Part shown: one piece after another, positions 33,551 to 43,488 of the stretch
Layout: each line of letters opens with the position of its first letter
Numbering within the stretch: position 1 is the first letter of the stretch
Origin: Vreelandella aquamarina
GTDB taxonomy: Bacteria > Pseudomonadota > Gammaproteobacteria > Pseudomonadales > Halomonadaceae
DNA length: 51,682 nucleotides
NCBI RefSeq assembly: GCF_020075495.1
Contig: NZ_JABYQT010000016.1
Span: 1-51,682 of the forward strand
Direction of reading: 5' to 3'
Translations under genes and position numbers: made by a program
Notes under the pieces: generated by a model
Databases searched by the model: none
Told to the model about the DNA's origin: nothing
The model's input: only the letters and a program-made list of their open reading frames with translations

Positions 33551-34638
33551 TACGCTTCCTGCAGCGCCGAGAGCTGTTCAGCCTGATACTCATGAATAAG
33601 GGGATCGATCACTTCATCGAGCTGCTCGCCGCTGACCACCTCATTAAGCTTGTAAAGCGTCAGGTTGATGCGGTGATCGGTAATCCGCCCCTGGGGAAAG
33701 TTGTAGGTTCGGATACGCTCGCTGCGATCGCCCGAGCCGACCAGCGAACGGCGCGCATCGGCCTGCTCCTGGCGCTGGCTGTCCACGGCGTTGCGCTTGA
33801 GCTTGGCCGCCAGCAGCGACATCGCCTTGGCACGGTTCTTGTGCTGGCTGCGCTCTTCCTGGCACTCCACGACCACGCCGGTGGGCAAGTGGGTAATCCG
33901 GATCGCCGAGTCGGTGGTGTTGACATGCTGCCCGCCTGCCCCGCTCGAGCGGTAGGTATCCACGCGAAGGTCGGCCGGGTTGATGTCGATATCGCCGACA
34001 TCGTCAACTTCAGGCATGACCGCGACGGTACACGCCGAGGTGTGAATACGCCCTTGGGACTCGGTAGCCGGTACGCGTTGTACACGGTGAGCGCCGGACT
34101 CGAACTTCAAGCGCGCATAGACACCCTCGCCCTTTACCCGGGAAATCACTTCCTTGAAGCCGCCCTGCTCGCCGTGGCTGGCGCTGACGATTTCCACGCG
34201 CCAGCCGCGCTTCTCGGCATAGCGTGAGTACATGCGAAATAGGTCGCCGGCAAAGATTGCCGCCTCATCGCCGCCAGTGCCGGCGCGCACTTCCAGAAAC
34301 ACGCCGCGGCCATCGTCCGGATCCTTGGGCACCAGCAGGCGCTTGAGTTCCACATCCAGGGCCTCGAGCTTTTCGCGCCCTTCGCTGATCTCCATTTCGG
34401 CAAGCTCGCGCATGTCCGGGTCGCTGTCGCGGCTCAACTGCTCGGCGGAGTCGATATCATCTTCAACGCTGCGGTACTGCCGCCATGCAGCCACCAGCTC
34501 ATCGAGTTCGGCGTACTCGCGTGAGTAGTCGCGAAAGCGCTGCTGGTGGTTGATCACCTCAGGGTCGGACAGCAGCATTGCAAGTTCTTCGAAACGTTCC
34601 GTGAAGCTGTCCAGGCGTTGGCGCAAGGTATCTTTCAT
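33550..34638 (-). CDS. prfA: peptide chain release factor 1
   Basis: A 362-residue class I release factor that reads UAA and UAG. The GGQ hydrolysis motif is at 235-237 (SGAGGQHVN) and the stop-codon-reading PAT tripeptide at 190-192 ([10 protein letters not shown]), which marks RF1 rather than RF2 (SPF). Acidic and helical domain 1 covers about 1-100. Its start overlaps the hemA stop (ATGA) and its stop overlaps the prmC start, the conserved hemA-prfA-prmC arrangement. Confidence 0.97.
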   Translation of the reverse strand: MKDTLRQRLDSFTERFEELAMLLSDPEVINHQQRFRDYSREYAELDELVAAWRQYRSVEDDIDSAEQLSRDSDPDMRELAEMEISEGREKLEALDVELKRLLVPKDPDDGRGVFLEVRAGTGGDEAAIFAGDLFRMYSRYAEKRGWRVEIVSASHGEQGGFKEVISRVKGEGVYARLKFESGAHRVQRVPATESQGRIHTSACTVAVMPEVDDVGDIDINPADLRVDTYRSSGAGGQHVNTTDSAIRITHLPTGVVVECQEERSQHKNRAKAMSLLAAKLKRNAVDSQRQEQADARRSLVGSGDRSERIRTYNFPQGRITDHRINLTLYKLNEVVSGEQLDEVIDPLIHEYQAEQLSALQEA

Positions 34639-35945
34639 GCGGGCGTATTATCCTTATGACGGTTAGCCTTGGGCGCGGGCTGTTCAAAGGCAGGTTTAGC
34701 AGGCAGCAGCAGGCGCGGCGCGGCGTCAAGCAGTGCATGATGTTCGTGGGAAGCCGCATCGCGTATCGCCTGGGTGGGCTGATGAAGCAGGCGGTTGGTC
34801 AACTGGTGGGCCAGGCGCTCGACCACCTCCGCCGGGTCTTCCCCCCGCGCCAGGCGCTCCAGCGCCTGGTCGCGCGAGGCATCGCGCAGCGCCTCGCCAT
34901 GATGGCGATACTCGCGAATCAGCTCGCCACCGTTGCGGATGCGGCGCTCGTGCTGCCAACTGCCGACACCGTGTTCGATCAGCGATTCGGCCTGATCGGC
35001 GGCCACCTGGCGGTGGCGTCGGTTCTCTTCGATCACCTCTTCGAGGTCATCCACCGTATACAGGAAGACATCGGCAAGCTCGCCCACTTCAGGCTCGATA
35101 TCCCGAGGAACGGCGATATCCACCATGAAGACCGGACGGTGGCGACGTTTTTTCAGCGCGCTTTCGACCATGCCCTTGCCCAGAATCGGCAGTGGCGAGG
35201 CGGTCGAGGAGATCACGATATCCGCCTCTTCAAGTGCCGCGGGAATCTCCGATAGCGTGATCGCCTGGCCGCCCAGCCGTGACGAGACCTGCTCGGCACG
35301 CTCACGCGTGCGGTTGGCCACGATCAGCTTGCGTACACCGGCTTCGTGCAGGTGACGCGCTACCAGCTCGATGGTTTCACCGGCGCCGATCAACAGCGCC
35401 CGGGCGCGGCCGAAATCATCAAAGATCCGGCTGGCCATGCTGACCGCAGCGTAAGCCACCGACACCGGGTTCTTGCCGATACCGGTTTCGGTACGCACCT
35501 GCTTGGCAACGGCAAAGGTATGCTGGAAAAGGCGCTCGAGTTCGCCGCCCAGTCCTTGCATCTGCCGGGCATGCTGGTAGGCGTCCTTCAACTGCCCCAG
35601 TATCTGCGGCTCTCCCAGCACCATGGAATCGAGTCCGACGGCGACGCGCATCAAATGACGCGCGGCGTCGTTGTCCAGATAGTGGTAGGCACAGCGGGTC
35701 AGTTCGTCGATACTCAGGTCATGAAAGCGGCTCAGCCATTCAAGCACCGTTCGCTCGCCAGCGGCGTCCGTGACGCAATAGAGCTCCGTGCGGTTGCACG
35801 TCGAGAGCACCGCGGCTTCGCTGATGTGGGGCAGGCCACGCAGTTGCTCCAGCGCGTGTTCAAGCTGCGCCGGCGTAAAAGCCACCTGTTCACGTACCGC
35901 CACACTGGCCGTACGATGATTGATTCCGAGGGCAAGGAGCGTCAT
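34635..35945 (-). CDS. hemA: glutamyl-tRNA reductase
   Basis: A 436-residue enzyme that reduces Glu-tRNA(Glu) with NADPH to glutamate-1-semialdehyde, the first committed step of haem synthesis. The N terminus [19 protein letters not shown] fits the family exactly, fixing the start despite a weak ribosome site. The catalytic Cys50 is in STCNRTELY; the NADPH motif [16 protein letters not shown] and the dimerisation helices follow. About 20 C-terminal residues after [11 protein letters not shown] are low-complexity. It is the first gene of a leftward cluster and competes with translation for charged tRNA-Glu. Confidence 0.96.
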   Translation of the reverse strand: MTLLALGINHRTASVAVREQVAFTPAQLEHALEQLRGLPHISEAAVLSTCNRTELYCVTDAAGERTVLEWLSRFHDLSIDELTRCAYHYLDNDAARHLMRVAVGLDSMVLGEPQILGQLKDAYQHARQMQGLGGELERLFQHTFAVAKQVRTETGIGKNPVSVAYAAVSMASRIFDDFGRARALLIGAGETIELVARHLHEAGVRKLIVANRTRERAEQVSSRLGGQAITLSEIPAALEEADIVISSTASPLPILGKGMVESALKKRRHRPVFMVDIAVPRDIEPEVGELADVFLYTVDDLEEVIEENRRHRQVAADQAESLIEHGVGSWQHERRIRNGGELIREYRHHGEALRDASRDQALERLARGEDPAEVVERLAHQLTNRLLHQPTQAIRDAASHEHHALLDAAPRLLLPAKPAFEQPAPKANRHKDNTPA

Positions 35946-36092
35946 GCGGTATGCGTCTTCGCTAGTGGTTCGGTCGTCACGTCACTATCGGTCTTGAAAT
36001 CTCGATGTTGGTCGGGCTGCTACAAGCAGTAGCCCCTGGCGGCAGCGCCAGATACTCAATTGCGCCTATAGGGCTGCCTTTCAAGGTCGACT

Positions 36093-36101
36093 ATTCTATC
36101 A
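36093..36101 (-). promoter_or_regulatory. candidate extended -10 promoter for hemA
   Basis: Minus-strand TGATAGAAT combines an extended -10 TG with TAGAAT (five of six consensus). It would give a leader of about 140 bases, which contains two short inverted repeats near 36014-36055. No convincing -35 is seen. Confidence 0.35.
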
Positions 36102-36130
36102 CAGCCCGCCATCATCTGGCGCACACCACT

Positions 36131-36158
36131 TTGCCGCAGCCAGCCAAGCCGCTATGCT
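36131..36158 (+). promoter_or_regulatory. candidate promoter for TPR lipoprotein operon
   Basis: TTGCCG (36131-36136) and TATGCT (36153-36158) are separated by 16 bases and each match the sigma-70 consensus at four of six positions. The lipoprotein ATG is 30 bases downstream of the -10. Confidence 0.4.
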
Positions 36159-36187
36159 GAACACTCGGCCACTTGAATGAGAGACGC

Positions 36188-37963
36188 ATGCCCCTTCGCT
36201 CACGACTATCGGGTTCACCCCTGCTGCCCCTGGCCGCCACTGTGGTCCTTTTGAGCGGCTGCCAATCATCACCCTCTTTTAATGGTGGCTCGCCAAGCCT
36301 GTTCAACGATGACCCCATGCGCGCCGCGCCGCCCATTACCCGCGGCCTTGACGCCGAGGGGCTGCGCACGCTGCTGGGTGCCGAGCTTGCCGGCCAGCGC
36401 GGCGACTATCGCTATGCCAGCCAAGGCTACCTGGAAGCGTCGCGGCGCTATGGCACGCCTGCTCTTGCCGAGCGCGCCACCTTCGCCGCCCGGTTTGGCG
36501 AGGACGTATCGCTCATGGAGACCTCCGCGCTGCGCTGGCGCGAGCTGGCCCCGCAAGCAGAAACGCCCAACCGGCTGCTGGCCTCGATTTCCCTGCAGCG
36601 GGGTGACTGGGTCGACAGCCTGGAGCAGCGCCTGGCCATCACTCAGGGCGGCGGCCATGGCGAGCTGACCCCGTTTGCCGAACTTGCCGTGAGTGAAGAG
36701 AGTGCGCCACTGCCACTGCTGGTTCGGCAGTTGCGCGACCACCTGGCCCAGCCCGGTGCCGCGCAGCTCGAACACCACAGCGATGCTCTGCTGGCAACGG
36801 CACTGCTGGAAGCTGCGCTGGGTGACACCCAGAAGGCCCAGGAGCGTCTCAATGAGGTGGCCAGGCGTGAACCTGAGTCGCCGGCGCTGTGGCTGGCTCA
36901 GGCGCGCCTGGCACTCGAAGAAGGCGACCTGCAGACCGCTCGACGCGCCGCCCAGCAGGGCATAAGCCTGGCACCCGATGACGTGCGTTTTATTCTCATG
37001 CTGGCTCAAGCCGAGATTCGCCTGAACAACATTGCCGCCGCCGAAGCGCAGACCGATGCACTGCTGGAAAGCCATGGCGGCAACCAGGACCTGCGCCTGG
37101 CCCTTGCTCAACTCTATCTGGAGGAGGGCCACGGCGAGCCGGCCTATCGCCTGCTGCAACCGCTGATTGGCCAGGAGCACGTGCCCAACCTGGCCTACTA
37201 TCTGCTGGGCGCCATCGCCCAGTCACAGGGCGACATCGATAACGCGCTACTTTATTACCGCCAGGTCAGCGAAGGCGACGAGTTTCTGCCCGCCCGAGCC
37301 ACCGCCGCCCAGATGCTGATCGACGACGACCGACTGATCGACGCACGAGCCTTTCTGCGTATCGAACGGATGCGCTATGACCGCTATTTTGGTGACCTGG
37401 TGGCGCTCGAGGTGCAGCTGCTCGACCAGCTCAACCAGCCAGAAGAAGCCACCGCGCTGCTCGACCGGGAGCTGACCCGCACCCCCGATGATACCAACCT
37501 GCTCTATTTACGCGGCATGCGCGCCTGGGAGGCGGGCGATTTCGCCGGCATGGAGCAGGACCTGCGCCAGCTGCTGGACCAGGAGCCGAACAACGCGGTT
37601 GCCTTGAACGCACTGGGCTACACATTGGCCGACATGAATCTGCCAGGCCGTCTGGAAGAGGCGCGCACGCTGATCGAGCGCGCTTACGAAGCGGACCCGA
37701 ACAACCCGGCCGTGCTTGACAGCATGGGTTGGGTCTACTTCCGCCTGGGCCAGCCTGAGGAGGCGCTTTCCTGGCTTGAAAGCGCTTATAATCAGATGCC
37801 GGACCAGGAAGTGGCCGCCCACCTGGCAGAGGTGCTCCACGCCCTGGAGCGCAGCGACGAGGCACGCGAGCTGATCATACGCATCCAGGCAAGCACCTCG
37901 CGGCACCCTCAGATCGACGAGCTGCTGCAGCGCCACCCCGAACTTGCCCCGACCTCACCCTGA
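36188..37963 (+). CDS. tetratricopeptide-repeat lipoprotein
   Basis: A 591-residue envelope lipoprotein: signal peptide with lipobox LLSGC and Cys25, then about 12-15 degenerate TPR-like helix pairs. The clearest repeats are near the C terminus (NAVALNALGYTLADMN, NPAVLDSMGWVYFRLGQPEEAL). The residue after Cys is Gln, so outer-membrane sorting is expected. Proteins of this type sit between hemA and lolB in many gammaproteobacteria; their role is unproven, perhaps as a scaffold in envelope assembly. The ATG at 36188 is chosen over an in-frame TTG at 36173. Confidence 0.87.
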   Translation: MPLRSRLSGSPLLPLAATVVLLSGCQSSPSFNGGSPSLFNDDPMRAAPPITRGLDAEGLRTLLGAELAGQRGDYRYASQGYLEASRRYGTPALAERATFAARFGEDVSLMETSALRWRELAPQAETPNRLLASISLQRGDWVDSLEQRLAITQGGGHGELTPFAELAVSEESAPLPLLVRQLRDHLAQPGAAQLEHHSDALLATALLEAALGDTQKAQERLNEVARREPESPALWLAQARLALEEGDLQTARRAAQQGISLAPDDVRFILMLAQAEIRLNNIAAAEAQTDALLESHGGNQDLRLALAQLYLEEGHGEPAYRLLQPLIGQEHVPNLAYYLLGAIAQSQGDIDNALLYYRQVSEGDEFLPARATAAQMLIDDDRLIDARAFLRIERMRYDRYFGDLVALEVQLLDQLNQPEEATALLDRELTRTPDDTNLLYLRGMRAWEAGDFAGMEQDLRQLLDQEPNNAVALNALGYTLADMNLPGRLEEARTLIERAYEADPNNPAVLDSMGWVYFRLGQPEEALSWLESAYNQMPDQEVAAHLAEVLHALERSDEARELIIRIQASTSRHPQIDELLQRHPELAPTSP

Positions 37964-38021
37964 CGCCATGTGCCGTCTCGGGCAATTTTTAACGCTATCA
38001 ATTAATGACAAGGAGTCTTTC

Positions 38022-38660
38022 ATGTTGATCACACTGCCTGCTGCCAAGCGCCTTTCAAGCCCTCTTGGCCTCCCACGCCTATGGCTTGCCGGCGCCGCCC
38101 TGCTGCTTCTGGCCGGCTGTGCGTCCCAGGCCCCCGTAGACGATGGCGGTCGCCAGTCAGGGCAATGGGAGCGCCAGCAGGCAGAGGTAGAGGCGTTCGA
38201 CACCTGGACGATGATCGGCAAGGCAGGGCTGCGCACGCCACAGGAGAACCAGAGCGCCAACCTGGACTGGAACCAGCACCCCCACTACTTCCGCATGCTG
38301 ATCAGCGGCCCATTTGGCGGCGGACGCAGTGTGCTTGAAGGCCGCGAAGGCCGCTTTTCGCTGACTACCGGCGAAGGCCGCTTCGAGGCTGAAACCCCGG
38401 AAGCCCTGATGGAAGAGCAGCTTGGCTGGTCACTGCCGGTCAGCGCCATGCCCGACTGGGTGCGCGGCCTGCCGGGCGATCACGCAAGCTATCAGCTGGA
38501 AACCGATGAGCTTGGCTTTCCACGTAACCTGCAACAGGATGGCTGGGAAATCGACTATCGTGACTGGGAAGAGGTGGAAGGCATGTGGCTACCGCGCCGT
38601 CTGGTCATGAACTACGACGATGTGCGTATCACCCTGGTCGTCAACCAGTGGCGCTCCTGA
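38022..38660 (+). CDS. lolB: outer-membrane lipoprotein LolB
   Basis: A 212-residue lipoprotein that receives lipoproteins from LolA and inserts them into the outer membrane. The lipobox LLAGC gives lipidated Cys33, after a rather long signal. The mature part has the LolB pattern (WTMIGKAGLRTPQENQSANLDW, YFRMLISGPFGGG, LGWSLPVSAMPDWVRGLPG) and ends YDDVRITLVVNQW. AAGGAG lies before the ATG; a longer frame from 37944 overlaps the TPR gene and lacks a site. It precedes ispE by 25 bases. Confidence 0.93.
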   Translation: MLITLPAAKRLSSPLGLPRLWLAGAALLLLAGCASQAPVDDGGRQSGQWERQQAEVEAFDTWTMIGKAGLRTPQENQSANLDWNQHPHYFRMLISGPFGGGRSVLEGREGRFSLTTGEGRFEAETPEALMEEQLGWSLPVSAMPDWVRGLPGDHASYQLETDELGFPRNLQQDGWEIDYRDWEEVEGMWLPRRLVMNYDDVRITLVVNQWRS

Positions 38661-38685
38661 TCCATCCGTTAACCTGCGAGCCAGC

Positions 38686-39537
38686 ATGTCCGCTTCATTA
38701 ATACTGCCAGCCCCTGCCAAGCTCAATCGCATGCTGCATATCGTGGGCCGTCGCGACGACGGCTACCACGAGCTTCAGACGCTTTTTCAGATCATCGACT
38801 TGAGCGATAGCCTCACCCTGACGCTGCGCGAAGATGGCGAGATACACCTTGCCACACCGCTTGATGGCGTGGCCTGCGAAGACAACCTGATCGTGCGTGC
38901 CGCTCGCCTGCTGCAGCGCCATGCCCATACGCCCTTGGGTGTCACACTTGCCGTCGAGAAAAGACTGCCCATGGGCGGCGGGCTGGGCGGTGGCAGCTCC
39001 AACGCTGCCACCGTTCTGGCGGGCCTGAACACGCTATGGCGACTCGGCCTTTCCCGCGAAACACTTGCCACGCTAGGGCTTGAGCTGGGGGCGGACGTTC
39101 CGGTCTTCATCCATGGTCACAGTGCCTGGGCCGAAGGTGTCGGCGAAAGACTCACCGCCGTCACGCTGGACACCCCCTGGTTCGTGGTCATTCACCCGGC
39201 CGTCAGCGTCTCGACGCCGCTGATCTTCCAGGACCCGGAATTGACACGCGACAGCCGCCCCATTACTATGGCGCGCGCACTGCAGGGGGGAGCGTCTGAG
39301 TGGCGCAACGATTGCGAGGCCGTCGTCAAGAAACGCTATCCGCAGATAGCGGAAGCGCTCGACTGGCTCGCGCAGCATGCACCTAGTCGGCTGACCGGTA
39401 CTGGTGGCTGCTTGTTTGCGACGTTCGAATCCGAGAGCGCCGCACGCACAGTTGCTAAATTGGCAGGTCAACGCTGGCCGGCGTGGGCAGCACGCGGACT
39501 TAACACCTCCCCTCTACAAGATGCTCTGGGCTGCTGA
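38686..39537 (+). CDS. ispE: 4-diphosphocytidyl-2-C-methyl-D-erythritol kinase
   Basis: A 283-residue GHMP kinase that phosphorylates CDP-methylerythritol in the MEP isoprenoid pathway; E. coli IspE has the same length. The substrate motif PAPAKLNRMLHIVGRRDDGYHEL is at 8-30 with the catalytic Lys12, and the ATP loop PMGGGLGGGSSN at 95-106. The start at 38686 (MSASLILPA) is preferred to an upstream in-frame start inside lolB, although its ribosome site is weak. tRNA-Gln begins 33 bases after the stop, probably on the same transcript. Confidence 0.95.
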   Translation: MSASLILPAPAKLNRMLHIVGRRDDGYHELQTLFQIIDLSDSLTLTLREDGEIHLATPLDGVACEDNLIVRAARLLQRHAHTPLGVTLAVEKRLPMGGGLGGGSSNAATVLAGLNTLWRLGLSRETLATLGLELGADVPVFIHGHSAWAEGVGERLTAVTLDTPWFVVIHPAVSVSTPLIFQDPELTRDSRPITMARALQGGASEWRNDCEAVVKKRYPQIAEALDWLAQHAPSRLTGTGGCLFATFESESAARTVAKLAGQRWPAWAARGLNTSPLQDALGC

Positions 39538-39570
39538 AAGCGCCCGGTCATCGCATTAGGTTGTTATTGC

Positions 39571-39645
39571 TGGGGTATCGCCAAGTGGTAAGGCACCGGT
39601 TTTTGGTATCGGCATTCCCAGGTTCGAATCCTGGTACCCCAGCCA
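39571..39645 (+). tRNA. tRNA-Gln (anticodon TTG)
   Basis: A 75-base tRNA with acceptor stem TGGGGTA pairing with TACCCCA, discriminator G642-equivalent and encoded CCA. The anticodon stem CCGGT/ATCGG (39596-39600 with 39608-39612) holds loop TTTTGGT with anticodon TTG at 39603-39605. The T-loop GGTTCGAATCC is standard. It lies between ispE and prs as in many gammaproteobacteria. Confidence 0.98.
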
Positions 39646-39702
39646 ACCTGACATGATCTGCGTTTTCTCCCCTGATTCCAAACACTGCAAAGGTGGCTGC
39701 GC

Positions 39703-40644
39703 GTGTCAAAATTGATGGTTTTCACCGGGAATGCCAATCCCGAACTCGCTCAAAAGATTGCCGAGAGCTTGGACAGCCGCATGGGTAACGCCACGGTTGG
39801 CCAATTCAGCGACGGCGAAATCGCAGTCGAGATCAATGAGAACGTGCGCGGTAAGGACGTGTTTATCCTCCAGTCCACCTGTGCACCGACGAATGACAAT
39901 CTGATGGAGCTGATCCTGATGGTCGACGCCCTGCGTCGCGCATCGGCAGCTCGTATCACGGCAGTGGTCCCCTACTTCGGCTATGCCCGCCAGGACCGCC
40001 GCGTACGCTCGGCGCGTGTCCCCATTTCCGCCAAGGTCGTGGCAGACATGATGGTCAAGGGCGGCGTTGACCGCGTCATGACCATGGACCTGCACGCCGA
40101 CCAGATCCAGGGCTTCTTCGACGTGCCGGTCGATAACGTCTACGGCTCGCCGATTCTTCTGGACGACATCGAGCGTCAGAACTATGCCGACCTGGTGGTG
40201 GTTTCCCCCGATGTCGGCGGCGTGGTGCGCGCTCGCGCCATCGCCAAGCAGTTGAATGCTGACCTGGCCATCATCGACAAGCGTCGCCCTCAGGCCAACC
40301 AGGCTCAGGTGATGCACATCATCGGTGAAATCGAAGGTCGCACCTGCGTGGTTGTCGACGACATGATCGATACCGCCGGCACGCTGTGCAAGGCCGGTGA
40401 AGCGCTGAAGGACCATGGCGCCGCTCGTGTCGTTGCCTATGCAACACATCCGATCCTGTCCGGCCCTGCCGTGGACAACATTACCAACTCAGTGCTGGAC
40501 GAAGTTGTCGTGACCGACACCATTCCGCTTGCCGACCATGCGCGTCGCAGCGGAAAAATTCGTCAGTTGAGCGTTGCCGGGCTGATTGCCGAAGCGATCC
40601 GCCGGGTCAGCAACGAAGAATCTGTCAGCGCGATGTTCCACTGA
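39703..40644 (+). CDS. prs: ribose-phosphate pyrophosphokinase
   Basis: A 313-residue enzyme that makes PRPP from ribose-5-phosphate and ATP for nucleotide, His, Trp and NAD synthesis. The start is GTG at 39703 ([15 protein letters not shown]) with AAAGGTGG upstream. The flexible ATP loop YARQDRR, the metal-binding [12 protein letters not shown], and the PRPP loop [11 protein letters not shown] are intact. Length is near E. coli Prs (315). It follows tRNA-Gln by 57 bases and precedes rplY. Confidence 0.97.
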   Translation: MSKLMVFTGNANPELAQKIAESLDSRMGNATVGQFSDGEIAVEINENVRGKDVFILQSTCAPTNDNLMELILMVDALRRASAARITAVVPYFGYARQDRRVRSARVPISAKVVADMMVKGGVDRVMTMDLHADQIQGFFDVPVDNVYGSPILLDDIERQNYADLVVVSPDVGGVVRARAIAKQLNADLAIIDKRRPQANQAQVMHIIGEIEGRTCVVVDDMIDTAGTLCKAGEALKDHGAARVVAYATHPILSGPAVDNITNSVLDEVVVTDTIPLADHARRSGKIRQLSVAGLIAEAIRRVSNEESVSAMFH

Positions 40645-40740
40645 TCGCCTGACGATACAGCCCCCTTCTGGGGCCTTGGGAACGTCGTCGTCTGGTCGCG
40701 GGCGGCGGCGTTTCCTTACTTAAACCAAGAGGCAAATTAC

Positions 40741-41376
40741 ATGTCTGATTTTATCCTGAAAGCCAGCGTTCGTAACGACCTGGGGAAAGGTGCGAGCCGC
40801 CGCCTGCGTCGTGCGAACCAGCAAGTTCCGGCCGTTGTGTACGGCGGCGAGAAAGGCGCGCAGTCCATTTCTGTCGAAAAGACCGCTTTCTACAAGGCGA
40901 TCGAAGACGAAGCCTTCTTCTCCTCCGTCATCAAGCTGGTAATCGACGGTACAGAAGAGCAGGTAGTGGTACGTGATCTTCAGCGTCACCCCTACAAGCC
41001 CCTTCTGACTCACGCTGACTTCATGCGTGTTGACGCCACTCACGAAATCACCATGAACGTGCCGCTGCACGTGATTGGCGAAGAGAAGTGTGTAGGTATC
41101 AAGGACCAGGGCGGCGAACTGCACGTACTGGCCAACGAAGTAGCTATCAGCTGCCTGCCGAAAGACCTGCCTGACTACCTGGAAGTCGACATCTCCAAGG
41201 TCGAGCTGGGCACCACCCTGCACCTTTCTGACCTGGCGCTGCCGGCGGGCGTTTCCTCTGTCGACCTGAGCCATGGCGAAGAGCACGACAACGCCGTTCT
41301 CAGCATCACGAAGGTAAAAGTACGTGATGAAGCAGAAGGCGAAGGTGAAGGCGAAGAAGGCACCAGCGCTGAGTAA
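40741..41376 (+). CDS. rplY: 50S ribosomal protein L25 (Ctc form)
   Basis: A 211-residue long-form L25 that binds 5S rRNA. The N-terminal L25 domain (about 1-95, [27 protein letters not shown]) is followed by a C-terminal TL5/Ctc beta domain (about 100-190) absent from the 94-residue E. coli L25. The tail [15 protein letters not shown] is low-complexity and acidic. AGAGG precedes the ATG. It ends before two tandem hairpins, the second a strong terminator. Confidence 0.96.
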   Translation: MSDFILKASVRNDLGKGASRRLRRANQQVPAVVYGGEKGAQSISVEKTAFYKAIEDEAFFSSVIKLVIDGTEEQVVVRDLQRHPYKPLLTHADFMRVDATHEITMNVPLHVIGEEKCVGIKDQGGELHVLANEVAISCLPKDLPDYLEVDISKVELGTTLHLSDLALPAGVSSVDLSHGEEHDNAVLSITKVKVRDEAEGEGEGEEGTSAE

Positions 41377-41421
41377 GGCTGTTAGAGGTACGCATCGCCT
41401 TGATGGCTGATACGTACTTGG

Positions 41422-41447
41422 CTCGGGCCATGCTTGCATGGCCCGAG
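41422..41447 (+). repeat. 11-bp perfect hairpin after rplY
   Basis: CTCGGGCCATG (41422-41432) pairs perfectly with CATGGCCCGAG (41437-41447) around CTTG. It has no T run and lies 9 bases upstream of a real terminator, so it may protect the rplY 3' end or bind a factor. Confidence 0.6.
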
Positions 41448-41456
41448 AGTGATAAG

Positions 41457-41485
41457 ATCAAGCGCTTCGGCGCTTGATTTTTTTT
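41457..41485 (+). terminator. intrinsic terminator between rplY and pth
   Basis: ATCAAGCGC (41457-41465) pairs with GCGCTTGAT (41470-41478) through a TTCG tetraloop, followed by a run of eight T. It would separate rplY from pth, though readthrough could still link them. Confidence 0.9.
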
Positions 41486-41567
41486 GCGGCTTGCCTTTTG
41501 CAACTGCGCTTCAAGCCGCCAAGGACGAGCGACGTCAATATTCGCCGAATTTTTTGGAGGTAGGTCA

Positions 41568-42149
41568 ATGAGCCAGGTAACGGCCCTGATAGGACTAGGC
41601 AACCCCGGCGCCGAGTATGATGCCACCCGCCACAATGCGGGGTTCTGGCTGGTCGATGCCATTGCGCGCAGCGCCCATACCGAGCTACGCCCGGAGAAGA
41701 AATTCCTCGGCCTGTATGCCAAGGCCCGCGTGGGTGATCACGAGCTGCACCTGCTCAACCCTACCACCTTCATGAACCGAAGCGGTGCCGCGGTGGCAGC
41801 GCTTGCCCAGTTCTTCAAACTTGCCCCGGAAAACCTGCTGGTCGCTCACGATGAGCTCGACCTCCCGCCGGGGCAGGCACGCTATAAAACCGGCGGCGGC
41901 CACGGCGGCCATAATGGCCTGCGCGATATCATCAGCGCGCTTGGCAATCAAAAGCAGTTTCACCGCGTACGCATCGGTATCGGCCACCCGGGTGAAGCGC
42001 GCCAGGTCACCCACTACGTACTGGGCCGCCCCGGCAAGGCCGAGCAGGAAGCCATCGATAACGCCCTGCACGAGTGCCAGGCCACACTTCCTTTCGCGCT
42101 CGATGGTGACTGGGCCAAGGCCATGAATCGCCTGCATAGCGTAAAATAG
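41568..42149 (+). CDS. pth: peptidyl-tRNA hydrolase
   Basis: A 193-residue enzyme that releases peptides from dropped-off peptidyl-tRNA so the tRNA can be reused. Family motifs are the N-terminal LIGLGNPGAEYDATRHNAGFWLVD with the catalytic His in TRHNAGF, then PTTFMNRSG, VAHDELDLPPG with the catalytic Asp, and GGGHGGHNGLRDI. The start at 41568 has TTGGAGGTAGG upstream; a longer frame runs into the terminator and is rejected. It forms the conserved pth-ychF pair. Confidence 0.96.
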   Translation: MSQVTALIGLGNPGAEYDATRHNAGFWLVDAIARSAHTELRPEKKFLGLYAKARVGDHELHLLNPTTFMNRSGAAVAALAQFFKLAPENLLVAHDELDLPPGQARYKTGGGHGGHNGLRDIISALGNQKQFHRVRIGIGHPGEARQVTHYVLGRPGKAEQEAIDNALHECQATLPFALDGDWAKAMNRLHSVK

Positions 42150-42224
42150 TCAATACGAACATACTCACTTCAGGCAAGCGCTGGGCAGAGCACGTCAGCA
42201 CTTGTCTTCAGCCAGGAATCCATT

Positions 42225-43316
42225 ATGGGCTTTAACTGCGGTATCGTCGGCCTGCCAAACGTAGGCAAATCCACGCTTTTCAATGCGCTGACCAAATCCG
42301 GCATTGACGCGGAAAACTTCCCCTTCTGTACCATCGAACCCAACGTCGGCATCGTGCCGATGCCGGACCCGCGTCTGGACAAGCTGGCCGCCATCGTCAA
42401 GCCCGAAAGGATTCTGCCCACCACCATGGAGTTTGTGGATATTGCAGGTCTCGTGGCTGGCGCCTCCAAGGGTGAGGGCCTTGGCAACAAGTTCCTGGCC
42501 AACATCCGCGAAACCCAGGCGATTGCCCACGTGGTGCGCTGCTTCGATAATGACAACGTCATTCACGTGGCCAACCAGGTTGACCCACGTGCCGACATCG
42601 AAACCATTAACCTGGAACTGGCACTTGCCGACCTGGATACCGTCGAGAAGGCCAGCCAGCGTCTGGTGCGCTCGGTGAAAGGCGGCGACAAGGAGGCCAC
42701 GGCCACCAAGGCCGTGCTCGACAAGATCCAGCCCCACCTGGCCGAGGGCTTGCCGCTTCGAAGCTTTGGCCTGGACGACGACGAAAAGCGTCAGGTCAAG
42801 AGCTTCGGCTTCTTGACGCTCAAGCCCACCATGTACATCGCCAACGTCAATGAAGACGGCTTCGAGAACAATCCTTATCTCGATATCGTCAAGGAAATTG
42901 CCGCCGAGGAAGGCGCCGTGGTGGTACCTGTGTGTAACCAGCTGGAAGCCGAAATCGCCGAGCTCGAAGACGAAGAGCGTGCCATGTTCCTGGATGAAAT
43001 GGGCATGGAAGAGCCGGGACTCGACCGGGTTATCCGGGCAGGCTATGCGCTGCTTGGCCTGCAGACTTACTTCACCGCCGGCGTCAAGGAAGTTCGCGCC
43101 TGGACCGTGAAGCAAGGGGCCACGGCCCCTGAAGCCGCCGGCGCAATCCATACCGACTTCCAGAAAGGTTTCATCCGTGCCGAAGTGATCGCTTATGACG
43201 ACTTCGTGACGCTAGGCGGTGAGCAAGGCGCCAAGGATGCGGGCAAGTGGCGCCTGGAGGGCAAGGAGTACATTGTCAAGGATGGCGATGTGGTGCACTT
43301 CCGATTCAACGTATAA
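42225..43316 (+). CDS. ychF: ribosome-associated ATPase YchF (OLA1 family)
   Basis: A 363-residue P-loop protein of the TRAFAC class. The G1 loop GLPNVGKST is at 8-16, [20 protein letters not shown] forms the switch region, NVNE replaces the usual NKxD so ATP is preferred over GTP, and the C-terminal TGS domain spans about 280-363 ([29 protein letters not shown]). E. coli YchF binds ribosomes and affects the oxidative-stress response. AGGA precedes the ATG. It follows pth by 75 bases, as is usual. Confidence 0.97.
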   Translation: MGFNCGIVGLPNVGKSTLFNALTKSGIDAENFPFCTIEPNVGIVPMPDPRLDKLAAIVKPERILPTTMEFVDIAGLVAGASKGEGLGNKFLANIRETQAIAHVVRCFDNDNVIHVANQVDPRADIETINLELALADLDTVEKASQRLVRSVKGGDKEATATKAVLDKIQPHLAEGLPLRSFGLDDDEKRQVKSFGFLTLKPTMYIANVNEDGFENNPYLDIVKEIAAEEGAVVVPVCNQLEAEIAELEDEERAMFLDEMGMEEPGLDRVIRAGYALLGLQTYFTAGVKEVRAWTVKQGATAPEAAGAIHTDFQKGFIRAEVIAYDDFVTLGGEQGAKDAGKWRLEGKEYIVKDGDVVHFRFNV

Positions 43317-43360
43317 ACGCTGGTGATTCAAGCTCCTTGAGTACCAGCAGCAATCAATGC

Positions 43361-43389
43361 TTGACGGGCGGCGGATATCCGAGTAACAT
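43361..43389 (+). promoter_or_regulatory. promoter of tRNA-Met with GC-rich discriminator
   Basis: TTGACG (43361-43366) and TAACAT (43384-43389) are exactly 17 bases apart, matching five and four of six consensus positions. The bases after the -10 are TCGCCCCCG, a GC-rich discriminator typical of stringently controlled stable-RNA promoters. The tRNA starts 16 bases past the -10. Confidence 0.7.
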
Positions 43390-43404
43390 TCGCCCCCGTT
43401 GAAA

Positions 43405-43481
43405 GGCTACGTAGCTCAGCTGGTTAGAGCACATCACTCATAATGATGGGGTCCCCTGTTCAAATCAGGGCGTAGCCACCA
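43405..43481 (+). tRNA. tRNA-Met, elongator (anticodon CAT)
   Basis: A 77-base tRNA with acceptor GGCTACG/CGTAGCC and encoded CCA. The anticodon stem CATCA/TGATG holds loop CTCATAA with anticodon CAT at 43439-43441. The GGCTACGTAGCTCAG start closely resembles E. coli metT, arguing for elongator Met rather than lysidine-modified tRNA-Ile2 or the initiator. Confidence 0.93.
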
Positions 43482-43488
43482 GATACCG

